Below are positions 34,263 to 47,539 of a DNA stretch of 64,000 nucleotides, piece by piece. Source of the stretch: Acanthochromis polyacanthus (lineage: Eukaryota > Chordata > Actinopteri > Pomacentridae); assembly GCF_021347895.1 (NCBI RefSeq), contig NC_067119.1, positions 8,568,534 to 8,632,533 of the forward strand. The letters run 5' to 3'. The notes beneath the pieces are model-generated. The model was given only the letters and a program-made list of their open reading frames with translations, did not search any database and had not been told where the DNA came from. Within the stretch, counting starts at the first letter, position 1; every line of letters starts with the position of its first letter. The position numbers and the translations under genes are program-made.

Positions 34263-37200
34263 CGTAAGGTGGGAATAACTAATGATCAGAAATGAATAAA
34301 AATGGTTATTTAACCCTTATTTAGGCGGGTTACATACGTGTTCCAAGTATATATTTTTGCTCAGTGTATTTTCCTTCAGAGTTGCAAAAATGCAGGAAGT
34401 ATTGAACACATTGTGGAGGTGTGGAGGTCATGCAGCTCATCTTTTTGGCCACTCCTGGAAGTTGTATGACATCTTTCTGGATCGTATTCTCTTTAATTCT
34501 GCAATATCAACAGTCTATGTTGTTAACATGCCATGTTGCTCGTCTGTACATAGAACATCTATTGCATGTTTGTCCATCATGAAAGAGGGATCCCTGGGAG
34601 GTTTTCCTCTTCTGAATCCACAGTCTTAAGGGACAAATGTTTTTTTATTGCTGTGTATATTTATTTTGAAAAATGCATATTGATGGACATAAGTCAAAAA
34701 TGAAAGACATAAACATGCAGTATAATAGCAAAATTGATAATTTACATTTAAGTAGGCATTACAAAGTATACTAAATAGATACAAATATACAAGTAAACAA
34801 AGACAACATACAAGATGTAGCATCCCAAGCAAAAAGTGCTCACACATCTAATTTGCCTTGAGTCACTTATTTGTTTAATAAAACTTGTGTCGTACACAGA
34901 TTGTTAAGCCCCTTGAGGCACATTTGTGATTTAAGTAAATTGGACTTAATTAGTGTTTTGTTTGCAGCTTGTTCTTTTTCCCACAAGTGGCCAAAATACA
35001 TGAGTAAATAATGCAAATATCAAGTGTTTTTAATTTTTCTGCAGCAGAGGGTCTCATTCTCCATGTAAAACAAAGCAGCACTTCAGCGCCGATCCATCCC
35101 TCAGCGGAGCATCGAGCAGGTAATCAGGAGGTAAAGATACCATCCCCTCAAGGACACCATTGTCTACTGGATGACCTTGAGCATAAAACCAATTACTCAG
35201 ACAATTAATCATCATGTGCGCACCACAAAGAGCAATTTTCATATTGAGGGCAAAGCTCTCCACAAACACCTGTGAGTTGTTTCAGCCGGACACATATATC
35301 ACCACAAAATAAAGACAATTGGAACGAGCTCCTTGCCTCTTATTCCGCCTCCTGTTAGCAGGACATGAAGAAAGAGCTAAAGACGCTAAAGGCATCATTG
35401 GGCTTTATACGCATGGGCTAGGCAGCAAAACCAGTCTCGACATGTTTGTTTTTTAATGATCGGAGCAGTTTTCGCCAGTCTGCAGCGCATAAAGCTTCTC
35501 GGTTTGTGGAGGACATTGCAGCAGATGGTAAAAGAAGCAGTTGAAGAGAGGTTTTTTGAATGTTTCGTCAGCGTGGAGAGAGTCTCCAAATTGTCAAAGC
35601 AACTAATTGGTTATTCTGAATTACCCATATCAGCTAATTGCGCTTTGAAAATCAGACAAATATTTGATCTAAATATAGTGCCCCAAATATGTACCTATGA
35701 AATATCAAAGAAATCTGAACATCTTCATCCCACTGCATGACAACAATAAAACTTCATTAAGATTGTGTTGAATTAATTAGCTTCACTCCTCGACATGATC
35801 CAGCAGCTGGAGTGTGAAAGAAACAAACACATATCAATTCCCATTTGATTTAATCACTCTTTTTTATGTTCTTCCACCAACCCTTAAAAAAACACTTGAG
35901 ACATGAGGCGTTTCACATGCAACACTCCCCCTGTTTTGAGAGCGTAGAAGGACGCAGAAGGACACTTTGGGCCCGGAGTCCTCTCCAGAAAAACTCTTTG
36001 AAGTGAGGTTTCTTCGTTAGCGAGAAGCTGCACATTCAGCTGCAGCGAGAGGTGGGATTTGTAGATGTTATGCAAGACTCCCAGATGGTGCCGAGTGCAT
36101 TTGATCGGAGAATATTGTGGAGACAAATGTTGTCTTGTCACCGTGAAAACAACTTGTACTCCTCACATGAGATGTTATGCATGTTTTTGAATATTTAGAT
36201 CTCTTAGCAAGGTTACCTCGAGGACATCTGGATAATCGTGTGTGTTTTTTACAACTATATACATACAGATGTCAACTGCAAGGAAGATTTTTGACATCAT
36301 ATTCACAAGAAAGACAGTTTTTCACACATTTTCTGTTCAAACGCTGCTCAACCGACCGTAAAACCGGACAGTGAGATCTCCTCGTGACACCCTCTTTGGC
36401 TTTTTCAGATTTTTTTTTTCAACGCGCATTCATCTCACCTTGTTTATTTTTCCACTAGTTCTGAGAGTAATGGAAACAGGCAGGAGAGCCAATTGTAGAC
36501 GATCCCAATGAAATTACCCCTGCAGAACGAGCAGCCGACCAGGCCTCAGTATCGATAGCCTGCAGATGAAACTGCTCACCAATTAAACTCACTCATGTGT
36601 TAAAAGAAAAAGAAGGAAAAAAAAAACAAAAACTGTGACCTAACACTGTCCCTATTGGCGGACCCATGCGGTGCAGAGGGAGACAAATGGCAATTTCACC
36701 CGATGCGCTTTCTATCTTTTCTTACTCTGAGGCTTTATGAATAATTGGCTCTTTTTTCTTTTTTCTGGCATGTGTCAGAAATCAGCGACAAGTGACTTCC
36801 AGGGGACAGAAACAAGCTTAAAGAAAATGTTTGATATGTATTAATGATACAATTAAAGCATTAATGCTTGAAAGAAATGTGTTTTTGTGTAATGTGTGCA
36901 GCTATTTTTCTATTAAGTGATTGAATAATGGCCTTTCATTCTAATTTCCTCACATAAATTATATTTGTATAGAAAAACAAATCAGGTTTTCGTGATATTA
37001 ATTGTTCTTCAGCGCTACATCAACATGATGATGAAATATGAAAGCAAAAAACATGCATATTTCTTCCTGCTGTGCACAAATGGTAGGAATTTGCAAGCAT
37101 AATTTCTCTTGAGAAATTAGTAAAATGAGTTTAATTTTGTTTGCATGGTTTTAAATCATATGTAGCAGCACTGATAGATATGAACAGCTAGAACAAATAT

Positions 37201-38499
37201 GACATGGAAGCTGCTTTATCCACAAATGTGAATGTAAGAAGTGATTAAAGCGAGTCTTGTAGTATTAACCGCCCATATGTATCGCCATGGCGCCAGCATC
37301 TAATGAAAGTCTGTTAAAGACATTAGCAAAAGCAAACATTTACAAGATTTCTTCTTTAATCTAACCAATATGTAGCCTCCTTCAATCTAAAACAAGCCTC
37401 TGGCAGCATAAGTTTAAGATAAGTCTTTCTAAAATTAGCACTGTCATCACAATTATCCTTTTTCACATCTGCTCAAGACGAAAACACACAAATCCCGAGA
37501 TCAGAGATCCATCAGGAGAAGTAACAGATGTAACACTAACTAAAAAAAAATAAAAAAATAAAGGAAAAAAGCTGGATCTGACAGCATGCCGGCTGACAGC
37601 TCTTAGCCCTGGGGGGTGTTTGTGTGTCTGCTGGGGGTGACTGAGGTCTCCAACAGGGTTTGCTCGACACTCGGAGACGGGCCGAGAGGTAAACAGAAAC
37701 CAGGAGATGCTGCCGGTGGCGTGGAAAAACACGAATGGACTCGCGAGCACCTGCTTCAGCGCTCACTGGGCATGAAATTGAACAGAGCAGTGGTGACGTG
37801 GGAGATCATCATCATGCATCCGTGTGGTATTTTCCTCAAAGCGTCGTCTGTGGCGCTTCCACAACTGTGAACGAGCTCCAGTTTGACAACGTGCCAGCTT
37901 TCCTCTACAAAAAAAAATTAGAATCATCCCACTAATTATCCATAAATCTGCTGCTTTGATAGGTTTGCTGATAAATACAAATGGCTCGGCGCTTATTTCA
38001 CCAGGTGCCGAGGCGTCTGGCTTTCGGAAGTAGTTTTTTTTTTTGGCCCCTACTTTGTTTTGGAACAAAAGCTGCCCATCTACTGGCATTTCTGCACTCC
38101 CTGTCGCTTCCAGTTGGACGACAGGATGAGTCAGCAGCAGGTGTCGGAGCACAATGCAGCTACGAAGGCTAACAAGCCTCATCAGCGAGCCAACGCCGGG
38201 ATGAAGTAGTTTGTATTTCACTGCACCATCTTGTCCTATGATATGCTTCCGCTTCGTTAGACCTCATGCAGCAAAACAAGACAGACAAGAAGACAAACTA
38301 TGGGCGCGTTTCATCACGAAAATGACAATCGCTGACAGGTGACAGGTTTTTTGAATAGCTGGATTTCAACTTGTGAACCTGCTTTTGATTAAAATTGTGG
38401 GAAATGTTTCAGAATGGGACCACAATTGGAAGTTCTTGGTGTGTTTTCAATCAGTTGGGGCCTATTTTCACGAAATAATTACAAATATGTAGTATCTGT
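34263..38499. other. Non-coding stretch, nothing recognised
   Basis: No gene was recognised. The region from about 35000 to 37450 is unusually free of recognisable repeats for this window and has balanced composition in patches (35900-36180, 36450-36720). The patch at 37590-37760 is GC-richer, with a donor-like GAGAG/GTAAAC near 37690, but no convincing exon. A T run is at about 38034-38044. Confidence 0.4.
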
Positions 38500-38645
38500 G
38501 GGGGCTGCACGGTTGATCAGTTTTAGCACTGTCGCCTCACAGCTAGAAGACAACTGGTTTGCTTCCTGGCCTAGCGCTGGGATCTTTCTACATGGAGTTT
38601 GCATGTTTTCTACAGGTTCTCCGGCTACCTCCCACTGTCTCTGTG
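38500..38645 (+). repeat. SINE 5' head fragment
   Basis: GGGGGCTGCACGGTTGATCA and TTAGCACTGTCGCCTCACAG are the tRNA-like head with its degenerate A-box region. The remainder follows as GGGATCTTTCTACATGGAG, TTTGCATGTTTTCT, and CTCCGGCTACCTCCCACTGT. It is in plus orientation and is 3'-truncated. It is the only copy in the window that retains the very start of the SINE. Confidence 0.85.
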
Positions 38646-40099
38646 TATCTTAGAATAAGGTTTTACTGATGTCAGGAGAAGTGATACAACGAGCAACAGA
38701 GTGCACTGCCAGCATCAATTCTGAGGATTCTCTTCAACCTGGGGTACATAAGGAGGAGGAAAGCCATATTCAGATTACAGCCCAATATGGAGACAACTTG
38801 TCTGCTCACAAACATCAACTAGACAATATCTGATCTTAACCAAGTCATGTTTTTAGTACAGCATGTGTCCTCAAAGGATCAGCCTTTCTCAGAGCCATAT
38901 TAAGTACAGAGAGAGCATAAACATGCTTACAGCCTCAATTTGGGATAAGCAGAATAGGAACAAGGGTAAACCTATAGAATGATTTGAGGTGACCTATAGG
39001 ATCTACAACTAGATTTAAGGCGACTGTAGCTGACAGATGCAACCTGCATGATATTGTTGGATGTCTTCAGCCAACAGCTGTGAGGAAATACCTCAATAAG
39101 GGGAATGAGAGTACTTTTTCCTTCACAGATGTATAGTATCTGCGGAAGGTTATGGGGTCTCAACCACCAGGTCACAGCGGTTTAAAGACGTTAAAGTTAC
39201 ATAAATTGTCAGGAATCTTTAGAGAGAGTTCACTTCCTGACATGCTTGTGCAAAAACATAAAGAAAACCTCCAAAAAATATATCTAAAAAATAAGTTCTA
39301 CACTCAGAAAAATCCTTAACTTCCTGCTCCATTTTGCGTTTCCCTTCCAATTTCTGTGCTCTTTTATGTCTATCCAGTATTAACAGCCAGAGGACCCCTG
39401 GATAAATGAGCGACCTCCTTATTAATAAAACAACGGCGCAGCTCCAGTGCTCAGAAGTCGAGCTGACACTCTAATCTCACTCTTTAGCTTCTCTGGAAGA
39501 CTGTAAATATGAGCCAGGGGGGTTAATGAATTTGGGAACAAATTATTTCCTCGATATCATTCACATCACTTCACTCGCTCATCATCATTATCATAGCACT
39601 CAGACTTTGGGCTGTTTTATTGGAACTTGTACTGGAATATTACCACAATATTGACAGCATCCGCAGGCCTGAAAATATAACTGACTGGCTAAACTCAGCA
39701 TAGCAGGTTTGTTAAGCAATCTCTCAGGAATATCTGTGTATTAATAACAAAACAAACTATTTAACAGGAACTGTCCATACTACATGATTCACAAGTGCAT
39801 ATCCATTTATTTTGCAGCCTTATCACATTATCAGTTTATATAATTGTGTTCATGCCTTGTTTGTAATTTTGACATGACTTGGCAAACTTGTTCCAGTCAG
39901 TTTAGATCTTACAAAAACATCTATCTTGCATTTTAATTACGTATTTTAATGAAAATGTGGCAGATGTATTACTTGAATCTCAGTTTTTATTGCAGAAGAT
40001 TTATGTGAAAAACATTTTCTAAGAGGAGTTACAATCACTTTGGGTAAACTGTTAACTTAATTACCAAGGAAGTGCATTTTTCATTGCTTATTTCATTTA
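38646..40099. other. Non-coding stretch, nothing recognised
   Basis: Unique-looking, mostly A+T-rich sequence. No gene, RNA gene or transposon was recognised. Confidence 0.5.
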
Positions 40100-40560
40100 T
40101 TTATAGTACACTGAACTGTAAATTAGCAGAAAGTTTTGTTTTTTAAAGGAACAAGGCAACGTCAGGCCAGTGAGCTGCAAGTTTATTTAACAATTGTAGT
40201 TTTAGTAGTGTCAAATAACAGTAAATGTTTTATTTTTTATGATAGAGCTTGCATTAAATAATAGGAGATGGTAATTTTATGAATGAACCACTACATAACA
40301 GGAAAATGACCTGTTTTTATGACTTTAAAAATGCCATAAAAAGACTGAAAATTATCAGCAGTTGCAATAAATTCATTTTTGAAAGTGAGAATTATTATTC
40401 ATTGTCAGAGCAGCACAATAAAATACAGAAAATGTTCAGTTTTGCACTGTGGATACATTATTCCGTAATTAATAAATGGAAATTTTCTGCTAATTAACAA
40501 AGTCCGGGTGGTGAGCTGCCAGTACATTTAGTGTTAGTTTATTTCTTAGAGTGTGTTGGA
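40100..40560. mobile_element. A+T-rich MITE-like remnant (uncertain)
   Basis: TGAGCTGCAAGTTTATTTAA near the left and GTGAGCTGCCAGTACATTTA near the right, in A+T-rich sequence with AAATACAGAAAATG inside. This resembles the GCTGCCAGTA-containing miniature elements also suggested at 13931-14150 and 25501-26095. Ends and target duplication are not resolved. Confidence 0.35.
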
Positions 40561-42904
40561 TTGAGTAATTCGGTCTCATCTCCAATGCTAGGGATAGCTG
40601 GGTTTTTTATTTTACACTAATGACATTTAAAAGAAAGAAAGGACAAATGAGTTTCGGCTAATGACAGCAGCTTTCTTCTGCTCTTCATTGAATTTGGGGA
40701 AGTTTTTCTTCTTAAAACTCATCAACCACGGTACAATATGATTCTAATTCTTATCCAGAAATGCTTTATTTTCTCTTGTCGGAAAGGAAGAATGTTCTGT
40801 CTGAAAATACACCAAATATTAAAGTTAAACAGCCGAGGAGACTTATTTTAAATATAATAGAATGGCTCTACACTGCAACAAAACACCAATGTGTTTTTTT
40901 ATTTTCATATCTTCCGCATGCATCACCATGTGCCATCCTAGCTTTAGCCTCTTAGCGTGACATAATGTATGCAGGCATAATTAAAATTTAATGCCCTCTT
41001 TACAGGATTTTCATTTTAAAACAAATCATATGCACCAAAAAGCTACAATAACAAGTGGAGCTGCTGATCAAATCTGCCAGCAACAGTTGTGATTTCAGCC
41101 GGCGAACTCTACAACTAAATGCATTAATGACTGAAATTTTAGGTTATAAATCCACCATTATTATAGTAAATTGCCTGAGCGCCAACTGAGAGCGGTAAGG
41201 TTGACAGAAATAGCAATAGTAGTTAAGGAGAGCAGAACATTTATAGTAACACAAGCAATGACTACATTTATCTTAGGGGGAGTGAAAAAACATACAACAA
41301 TGTCCACGTAATAGCATCAGTGCAGCAACGGAGTGGACCAGTCAGTTCCAGATATGGTTCTCATATAGAAACTCAATAACAAGGTGTCCTTTTGTACTGA
41401 GTCAGTGGTGGCAGCAAATAGACATTTATGCAACTGGGTGACGTCTGCGAGAAGCAACGGGGTGACAAGCCAGAAAATGTTACACATCTCCGAGTGACAA
41501 TAAGTAGGTCAGCGAGCCACAAACCTCAAACAAGGAGCAGAAAATGTGACTCACAGGGCGACGAGAAGAAAAAAGGCAGAAAAACAGACTGACAGCCACT
41601 GCTGAGTCGAGCTACGAAGACGCTTTAATTATACAGACTCACGATACTTCGCAATACGGGGACTTAATGTTGAATTTCTTGCTAATTATGACCATTTTTA
41701 GTGGTTTTCCCCCCCTTTGAGGCTTTGTCTAATTTCCTTTTTTGAGTGGCTGCTAAGAAAAAAAAACACAGAAAGACAGAGATGACAAGACAAAGATTCC
41801 TTACAAGAGTGTAGATTTAAGACAGGAGAGAGGGGGAAATGCAAAAAGCAAGAACTGAAATGTGCCGTTTGGCTGCCAAGTCTAAAAATAGGGACAAGGC
41901 AGGAGCACTTCCAAACCTGACGCTGTTTTTGAGCTGTGTTTCTTTAGAAGCAGAGAAACCGGGACAACCAGAGAGCGGAAGCCTCTGCCAACGAGTGTGT
42001 GAATCCCTTACGCTCAACCAGGGATATTGGGACGTCTGCCACCAGGATGTTAGAAGGATGGCAGCTTGGAGAAAGAGAGAAAGTGAAGCACATGAATGAA
42101 CAATGCAACTGACATCATCCACAGCAAGGCAGCCTTCTGTGCTGCATTCTGCCCCGATCTCTGCCGCTTACATAACTCCGTATCACATCCAAATCCCCCA
42201 GAGGAAAAGTCAAGCAAAGCTGGTGTACTCATTTTCAGCAACACCTCCTTAAGTCCCCCCCCACCTTTATTTTTCAATGTTGAGTTCACACAGATTTAGC
42301 ACTCAACTTTAAAGGATGGGGCTCAGAAATTTCACATTTTTTCTTACTGTCAGCAACTGTCATGAAAAACAAAGACAGCGTTAGTTTGTTTCTCGGTAAT
42401 TCGACTTCCTGTCATGAAAATACACTTTCCTTTTTTTTAAGAAAACTAACTAAACAAGCAAAAAAATATTACTAGATTGATTAATAAGCTTCTGAAACAG
42501 CATGGCTTTGTAGGTTTAATTAAATGTTACTCAAGCAGGAAGAAATAGTACATTTGCTTTATTGTTTTCTCATTAGAGAGTGTTTGTGAACAAACAGAGC
42601 AAAAACTGTATATGGCACTGATTTATAATGAGTTATGAGTTTATGTACATGTCAGCAAAGGAGCTTGATGCAACAGTGACATCAAATTTGTAGTTTTGTG
42701 ACATATAACAGCGGACAAATTAGCTACATCAGGTTTTGACTACTTACTTAATAGTAACATTGATTATTTTAATTATTAGGATACTGTGTCCTTAAGTCTA
42801 TTATGTTACAATGACAACCTGAACAACATTTGCATGCATGTAGAGCTTATTATAGGTTCTTTTTGCTCTGTTTTGGTCTCCACCAACTTCAGACAGTTCC
42901 AAAA
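40561..42904. other. Non-coding stretch, nothing recognised
   Basis: No gene or recognised repeat. Short homopolymer runs are at 41709-41716 (C), 41758-41766 (A) and 42431-42438 (T). Open frames of about 100 codons at 41817-42122 overlap on both strands and lack motifs. Confidence 0.5.
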
Positions 42905-43024
42905 ACATCCATCCATTCTCTATACACCGCTTTATCCTCACGAGGGTCACAGGATGTGCTGGAGCCTATCCCAGCTGACTCGGGTGAAGGCAGGGGACAC
43001 CCTGGACAGGTCGCCAGTCTGTCT
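42905..43024 (-). repeat. SINE 3' fragment, minus orientation
   Basis: The sequence opens with ATCCATCCATTC (the complement of the ATGG tail), then CCGCTTTATCCTCACGAGGG, GGAGCCTATCCCAGCTGACT and CCTGGACAGGTCGCCAGTCT. This is the 3' third of the SINE, reversed. A second SINE in the opposite orientation starts about 70 bp to the right, making an inverted pair. Confidence 0.88.
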
Positions 43025-43095
43025 ACTTTGGAGCAGAGATCTAATAATCCAATATGTAAAATTCAACAACTTTGGCATTTATTTGGAGTAACACG

Positions 43096-43847
43096 AGAGT
43101 GACTGTTTGTCTGTATATGTAGCCCTGTGACAGACTGGTGACCTGTCATACAATCAGAGGTGTGAACCCAAGCAGCAGGCACAGACAAGTGGGTGAAATA
43201 AATAATGATTTAATACAAAAGGAATCAAAACTCTGAATACAAAATAGGAATCGAAAACTCTGAATAACGAAAGCTGGAGGGAAAAAAACGGGAGGGGTAA
43301 GAACACTAAAACAGAACTAAACTAAGGGCGGACCAGAAGGCCGATTTAAAACAAACATAAAACAGAACTAAATTACGGGAGGAGGGAGACTTACAGACTG
43401 TCCAGGGTAAACGGCAGAAGCGGGCAAACGGATGGAGCAGATAGGGAGACGTGGCGAGGGCAGGGAAACAGGTGACAGCCCAAAGGGGAAAATGAGTCCC
43501 GTAAACAATATACAGGAAATGGAGAACGATGTGCAGGGTTTGGCGGTGTGTCCGAGGTCTTGGCAGATGAGGCAAGGAGCATGGAGCAATGACCCGGCAG
43601 TGAGCTGTGCAGAGAGGCCGGCTTAAATACTGCAGTGATTGTTAATGGAGTTCAGCTGTGCTTCCTCAGCTGAGCTTCTCCTCAGCTGAGCTCAGTTAGC
43701 CAGATCAGAGGGGCTGGCACCAGAGGAGTGTGACACAACCTGTCCAGGGTGTCCCCTGACTTCGCCCAAGTCAGCTGGGATAGGCTCCAGCACCCCCCGT
43801 GACCCTAGTGAGGATAAAGCGGTGTGTAGGGAATGGATGGATGGATG
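43096..43847 (+). repeat. SINE fragment split by a solo LTR
   Basis: The left part (43096-43143) reads GAGTGACTGTTTGTCTGTAT then TGTAGCCCTGTGACAGACTG. The right part (43736-43847) resumes exactly where the left stops: CCTGTCCAGGGTGTCCCCTG, AGTCAGCTGGGATAGGCTCC, AGGATAAAGCGGTGTGTAGG and a clean GAATGGATGGATGGATG tail. Removing the 592-bp insert plus one five-base duplication restores a continuous SINE 3' half. Orientation is plus. Confidence 0.92.
43144..43735 (-). mobile_element. Ty3/Gypsy-type solo LTR, 592 bp
   Basis: On the minus strand the insert begins TGTCACACTCC and ends GTATGACA, giving matched TGTCA/TGACA termini of a retroviral-type LTR. The flanks are TGACC (43139-43143) and CAACC (43736-43740). 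The uninterrupted SINE consensus has CGACC there, so each copy of the five-base duplication differs by one CpG-decay change. In minus-strand order the LTR shows three CAGCTG E-boxes (43683, 43667 and 43653 regions), a TATTTAAG TATA-like box (43629-43622) and ATTAAA (43214-43209). A CTGCTTGGGTTC segment near the end is typical of teleost Gypsy LTRs. No internal region remains, so it arose by LTR-LTR recombination. Confidence 0.88.
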
Positions 43848-46800
43848 AAACGAAAGGAAGAAATAATAATAAGAGCTTTTGTTAACTGAAAAAGTAACTG
43901 AATTTCGTATTGCGTACATAACCTTTATAATATCGTTTCCAGTGTTTCCTCTTAGACTCTTTCTATCAATTAGAAGCCTCTATCTAAGATTATTGATGGT
44001 TGTGACTGTCCAAGAAATATAAATGACTATTTCTGCTGAAGATTGGAAGATGAGGGATCTTTTGTCTCTTTTTGTTCTGTTTTGGTCTCCATCAACTCTT
44101 GTGGGAAATATCTGACTTTATAGCTGCTAAATCCTCCTTTAAGTTGAGCGGCTAGTCATAAAGCATATCTATCTGATATTTGATAATATGAAGGGAGCTC
44201 ATTTTAGCTGAAAACTGCTGCGTGGTGTAGCTGGAAAACCACAAAAAAAATACATTAAATTGCTTCGTACAGCTAAGAAGAACTGGAGACTTTGTCAAAA
44301 GTGCATCTAGTTTAACATTAATCGCTGTCTTAACAGATCAGAAATTCAAGATCAAAATCTCTGCACTGACCCTCATTAGGTAATATTAGTGCATCTTGAA
44401 AACACAAACAACATCGAGAAAGCAACGCCGTTGTACACCAAAGAAGAACAAAACTGGAAATTCTTTGAGATCTCAAGCAATAATTTCTGTCAAACTTCAA
44501 AGAAGTTGGGCATCGCTACCACACATATAGTGTTACCTCAGCAGATAAAATCAATACAGAGGTATCAGATGGAGAGGTGAGAGATGTATGTGTTGCTCCA
44601 TCATTTCCCAGACATGTCTGCACTGCTGCGGCATGTGGAGAAGCCAATTACACAAACTCCACTGTAGCTGCTGCTTCTCCACCTTCTCAGTGTTTGGAAG
44701 TCCATTGATCGGTCATTCCGTGTTGACCTAGGGATCATATAGAGGTTAGTTGTAGAAAAAAAGTGAAGGCTGAAGTGCATGTCGAGTTCAAAGGGTGCCA
44801 CATCTGCAAGTGTAGAAATGGCTTTGTGGCTTTCTGACCTTTTCCCTTTGCAACGTGCAAAGAAGTGACACTCAAATCGAGCTATTTTCCACTCAAAAAT
44901 TGGTCTCTGATGGAAAACAAACCACAAGGTGAGTACACACAGGGGCCAAAGGCAGCGGAAGGGCCTCCAGCAGGAAAAACAAAATGCAAATCTGTTCTCC
45001 CCGAGCATCCCTGACACAAGATCTACAGCAGCTCAGCAGACAGGTAGGTAGCTGCAGAAGTGGGTCAGTTAAACAGGTCAAGATGGAGGGAAGTGAAGGG
45101 AAACATGCATTCTTCATACCATCTAATTAATACCTCCAAGACTTTTCTGGGAGCTATAGTTCCTCCCCCTGTCTCTCTCCCTGCTTGTATTTGAGTTTAA
45201 AATGAGACTGACACCGCCAAACAAGCCACCAGCGGCCCGGCTGTCAGACCATTAGGCTGAGCTCCATCTGTCAAAGCAGCAGATGCGTAGATTAGAATGG
45301 AGGTAAAGAGAAACTAATTTGGAATTAGAAGAGGAACTGCAAGGGAAAAGGTGCACGGAACAGCCCCTCAGGATATGTGCATACATAATTAGTTTCAGCA
45401 GTTAAATTCATGGTCTCTTTGGCCTTAAATATTCACCAAAAAAAGAGCCTCTTGCTCATTACTAATGCACAGCTGCCTTCTTGTCATGTCAACCAATGTC
45501 ACAGTCTCATTAAAAGTCTCACTGCACTTGCGGTCTATACAATGCACTTCTTCTACACCCCGGCGTCTTCATGCCCTCCGGTGCAGAGGGAAGTGAGAGG
45601 ATAACAGGGCCGATCATGATGACCACCAACTCCTGCAGCTCCTGAAGACAGGCAGAGATTCAGGAAGGAGAAGCAGATAAAAGAGGAGATAAGCGACGCA
45701 GGCGAGTGAAGAGCGAGTGGATATTACTGAAGATTGATCACGACGAGAGAGACGAGTGGATTTCCACATTGTAATTTATAATAGACTGAGACAATTAAAA
45801 CAGAGCTTATCTGGGGGTCATGAGAAAATGTATTCATAGCCTCTCATCAAGCAGTCCAGAGATGTACCAAAACAGGCAGGCAGCCGCACTTCTTCAGTCT
45901 AACAAGCTGATATTTTGAAGAAAAAAAGGGGCAGATTTTATTATTATTTTTCTCCCTTCTTCTCCTTCTTCCCTCAGCCTAAAATACCAAACTCATTTCC
46001 ATCCGTGCTAACTGCAGGCAACATAATGAACCCAATCATGGCGATTTTCCACAGGTATTTCACTCGGAGACATCTGCACGCCGGAATGAAAGAAGATACT
46101 AATTTGGCTGGAAGGACCGAGAAGGATTTTGTAATTCTGTGTGTGTGTGTCAGTCAGAGTGTGGGTGCACGAATTTGAGTGAAACACGCCAGCAAAAGCC
46201 TGATGCAGCGACGGCGAGGTTTCCAAGGTTTTTTTTTTATAAACCCTACACTCCCCCTCCTTTTCGCAACCGTACCGAATGCCCTGGGACTGGAAAAATT
46301 TAATCACGCTAAACATATGTGTAAGGTGAGGTGCCGCGGCATCAAATAAATACCAGCGTGGAGAGAATTAGAGAAAGAGCAGTGTCAAGAGGATTCATGC
46401 TGAACATCCTGTGAATAAAACACATTCCCACAGGATTCTGCACCTCAACCCCCACACATAGAGGCGAGTGGGGGGATTCACTTCAGTGAGTCAATGGAGG
46501 CTCCTGGCAGGACAGTTGTGAACGGCACCATGATGAATATACTTGCAGGTACAGTGCACATGTGTGTATTTATATAATGCTTCAAATCGCTGCCTTTCTG
46601 TTCATGAGCCAAAAAATTTAATGTGCTTATGACAACTAGTTTTTTTTTATTTTTTGCAAAATCTTGTTGAGAATCCTGTGTAGGCAATAAGGTTCAATCC
46701 TGATATAAAAAAGATAAAGTTAACGCCTAAATCAGGGTGAGAGCACTGGATGAATGAAAATTTTAAAAATCTGTTCATGCTGTTCAGATGTTAATTATTT

Positions 46801-47539
46801 ATTTGCTCTTAGTAGAAGCAAATATTCTCCTTTCACTGCAGTGGAGAGAGTCCAGTCACATCGAGTGAGTTAATTGACACACCAGAGCAGAAACCTGGAA
46901 TATCAGGCGTTTTCAGATGCTTGGAGCGTGCAAAGCATAATTTGGCTCCAAATTCAGTCAGCCAAGCTGGAGAACTGAAATCTCCATATGGTATTTTTAG
47001 ACCTTATTATTGCCTTTGGCTATGTACCTCAGCAACTATCATGGAAGGGTTCTGATTGCAGAGTCCCACTGTTAAAATATGGCCAGGGCAGCGAGTGTAG
47101 CGTGTGGGGAGAGACTACAGTTTCACATCTAGCTCTAATAATGACACTGGAGGGGATCAGTGAGGCATGAAGGTGAGTGGTGGGTGGAGACAAACAGCAG
47201 AAAGAGCTCTCTCTCTTATCTGTCAGGGTGTACAGTTCAGTACGTGAACAACATGCAGGTCATAACCAGAAAATGGGGTGCGAGACAGGTTTATATTTGT
47301 TTTAATGGCATTTTAATGACTGGATTTCACGGTGTAATTGGGAGCTGCTTAACACTGAAATGAAGTCTGCAAAATTTGAAGCACCGACTCTACAAAAACA
47401 CCCATTTTTAGCTACATTTTTGGGGTTTATTAGGGTTATATCTAGTTATATGTAGTTATAACTGACATGTAGTTTTTCAGACTGGACTAAAGTTGGTTTT
47501 AATACCCATACTACATGGGAAAAAATGCCCTTTGCAGCT
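43848..47539. other. Non-coding stretch with minor repeats
   Basis: TCTGTTTTGGTCTCCATCAA at about 44079 is nearly repeated at about 42869 left of the SINE pair, so some local or dispersed repeat is present. A short TG run is at about 46139-46149. The segment from 45700 to 46420 is repeat-poor with balanced composition. The 138-codon minus frame at 44601-45017 lacks motifs. No gene was called. Confidence 0.45.

Noticed and set aside
37590..37760. GC-rich patch with a donor-like GAGAG/GTAAAC considered as an exon.
   Set aside because: No matching acceptor or open frame with recognisable protein features.
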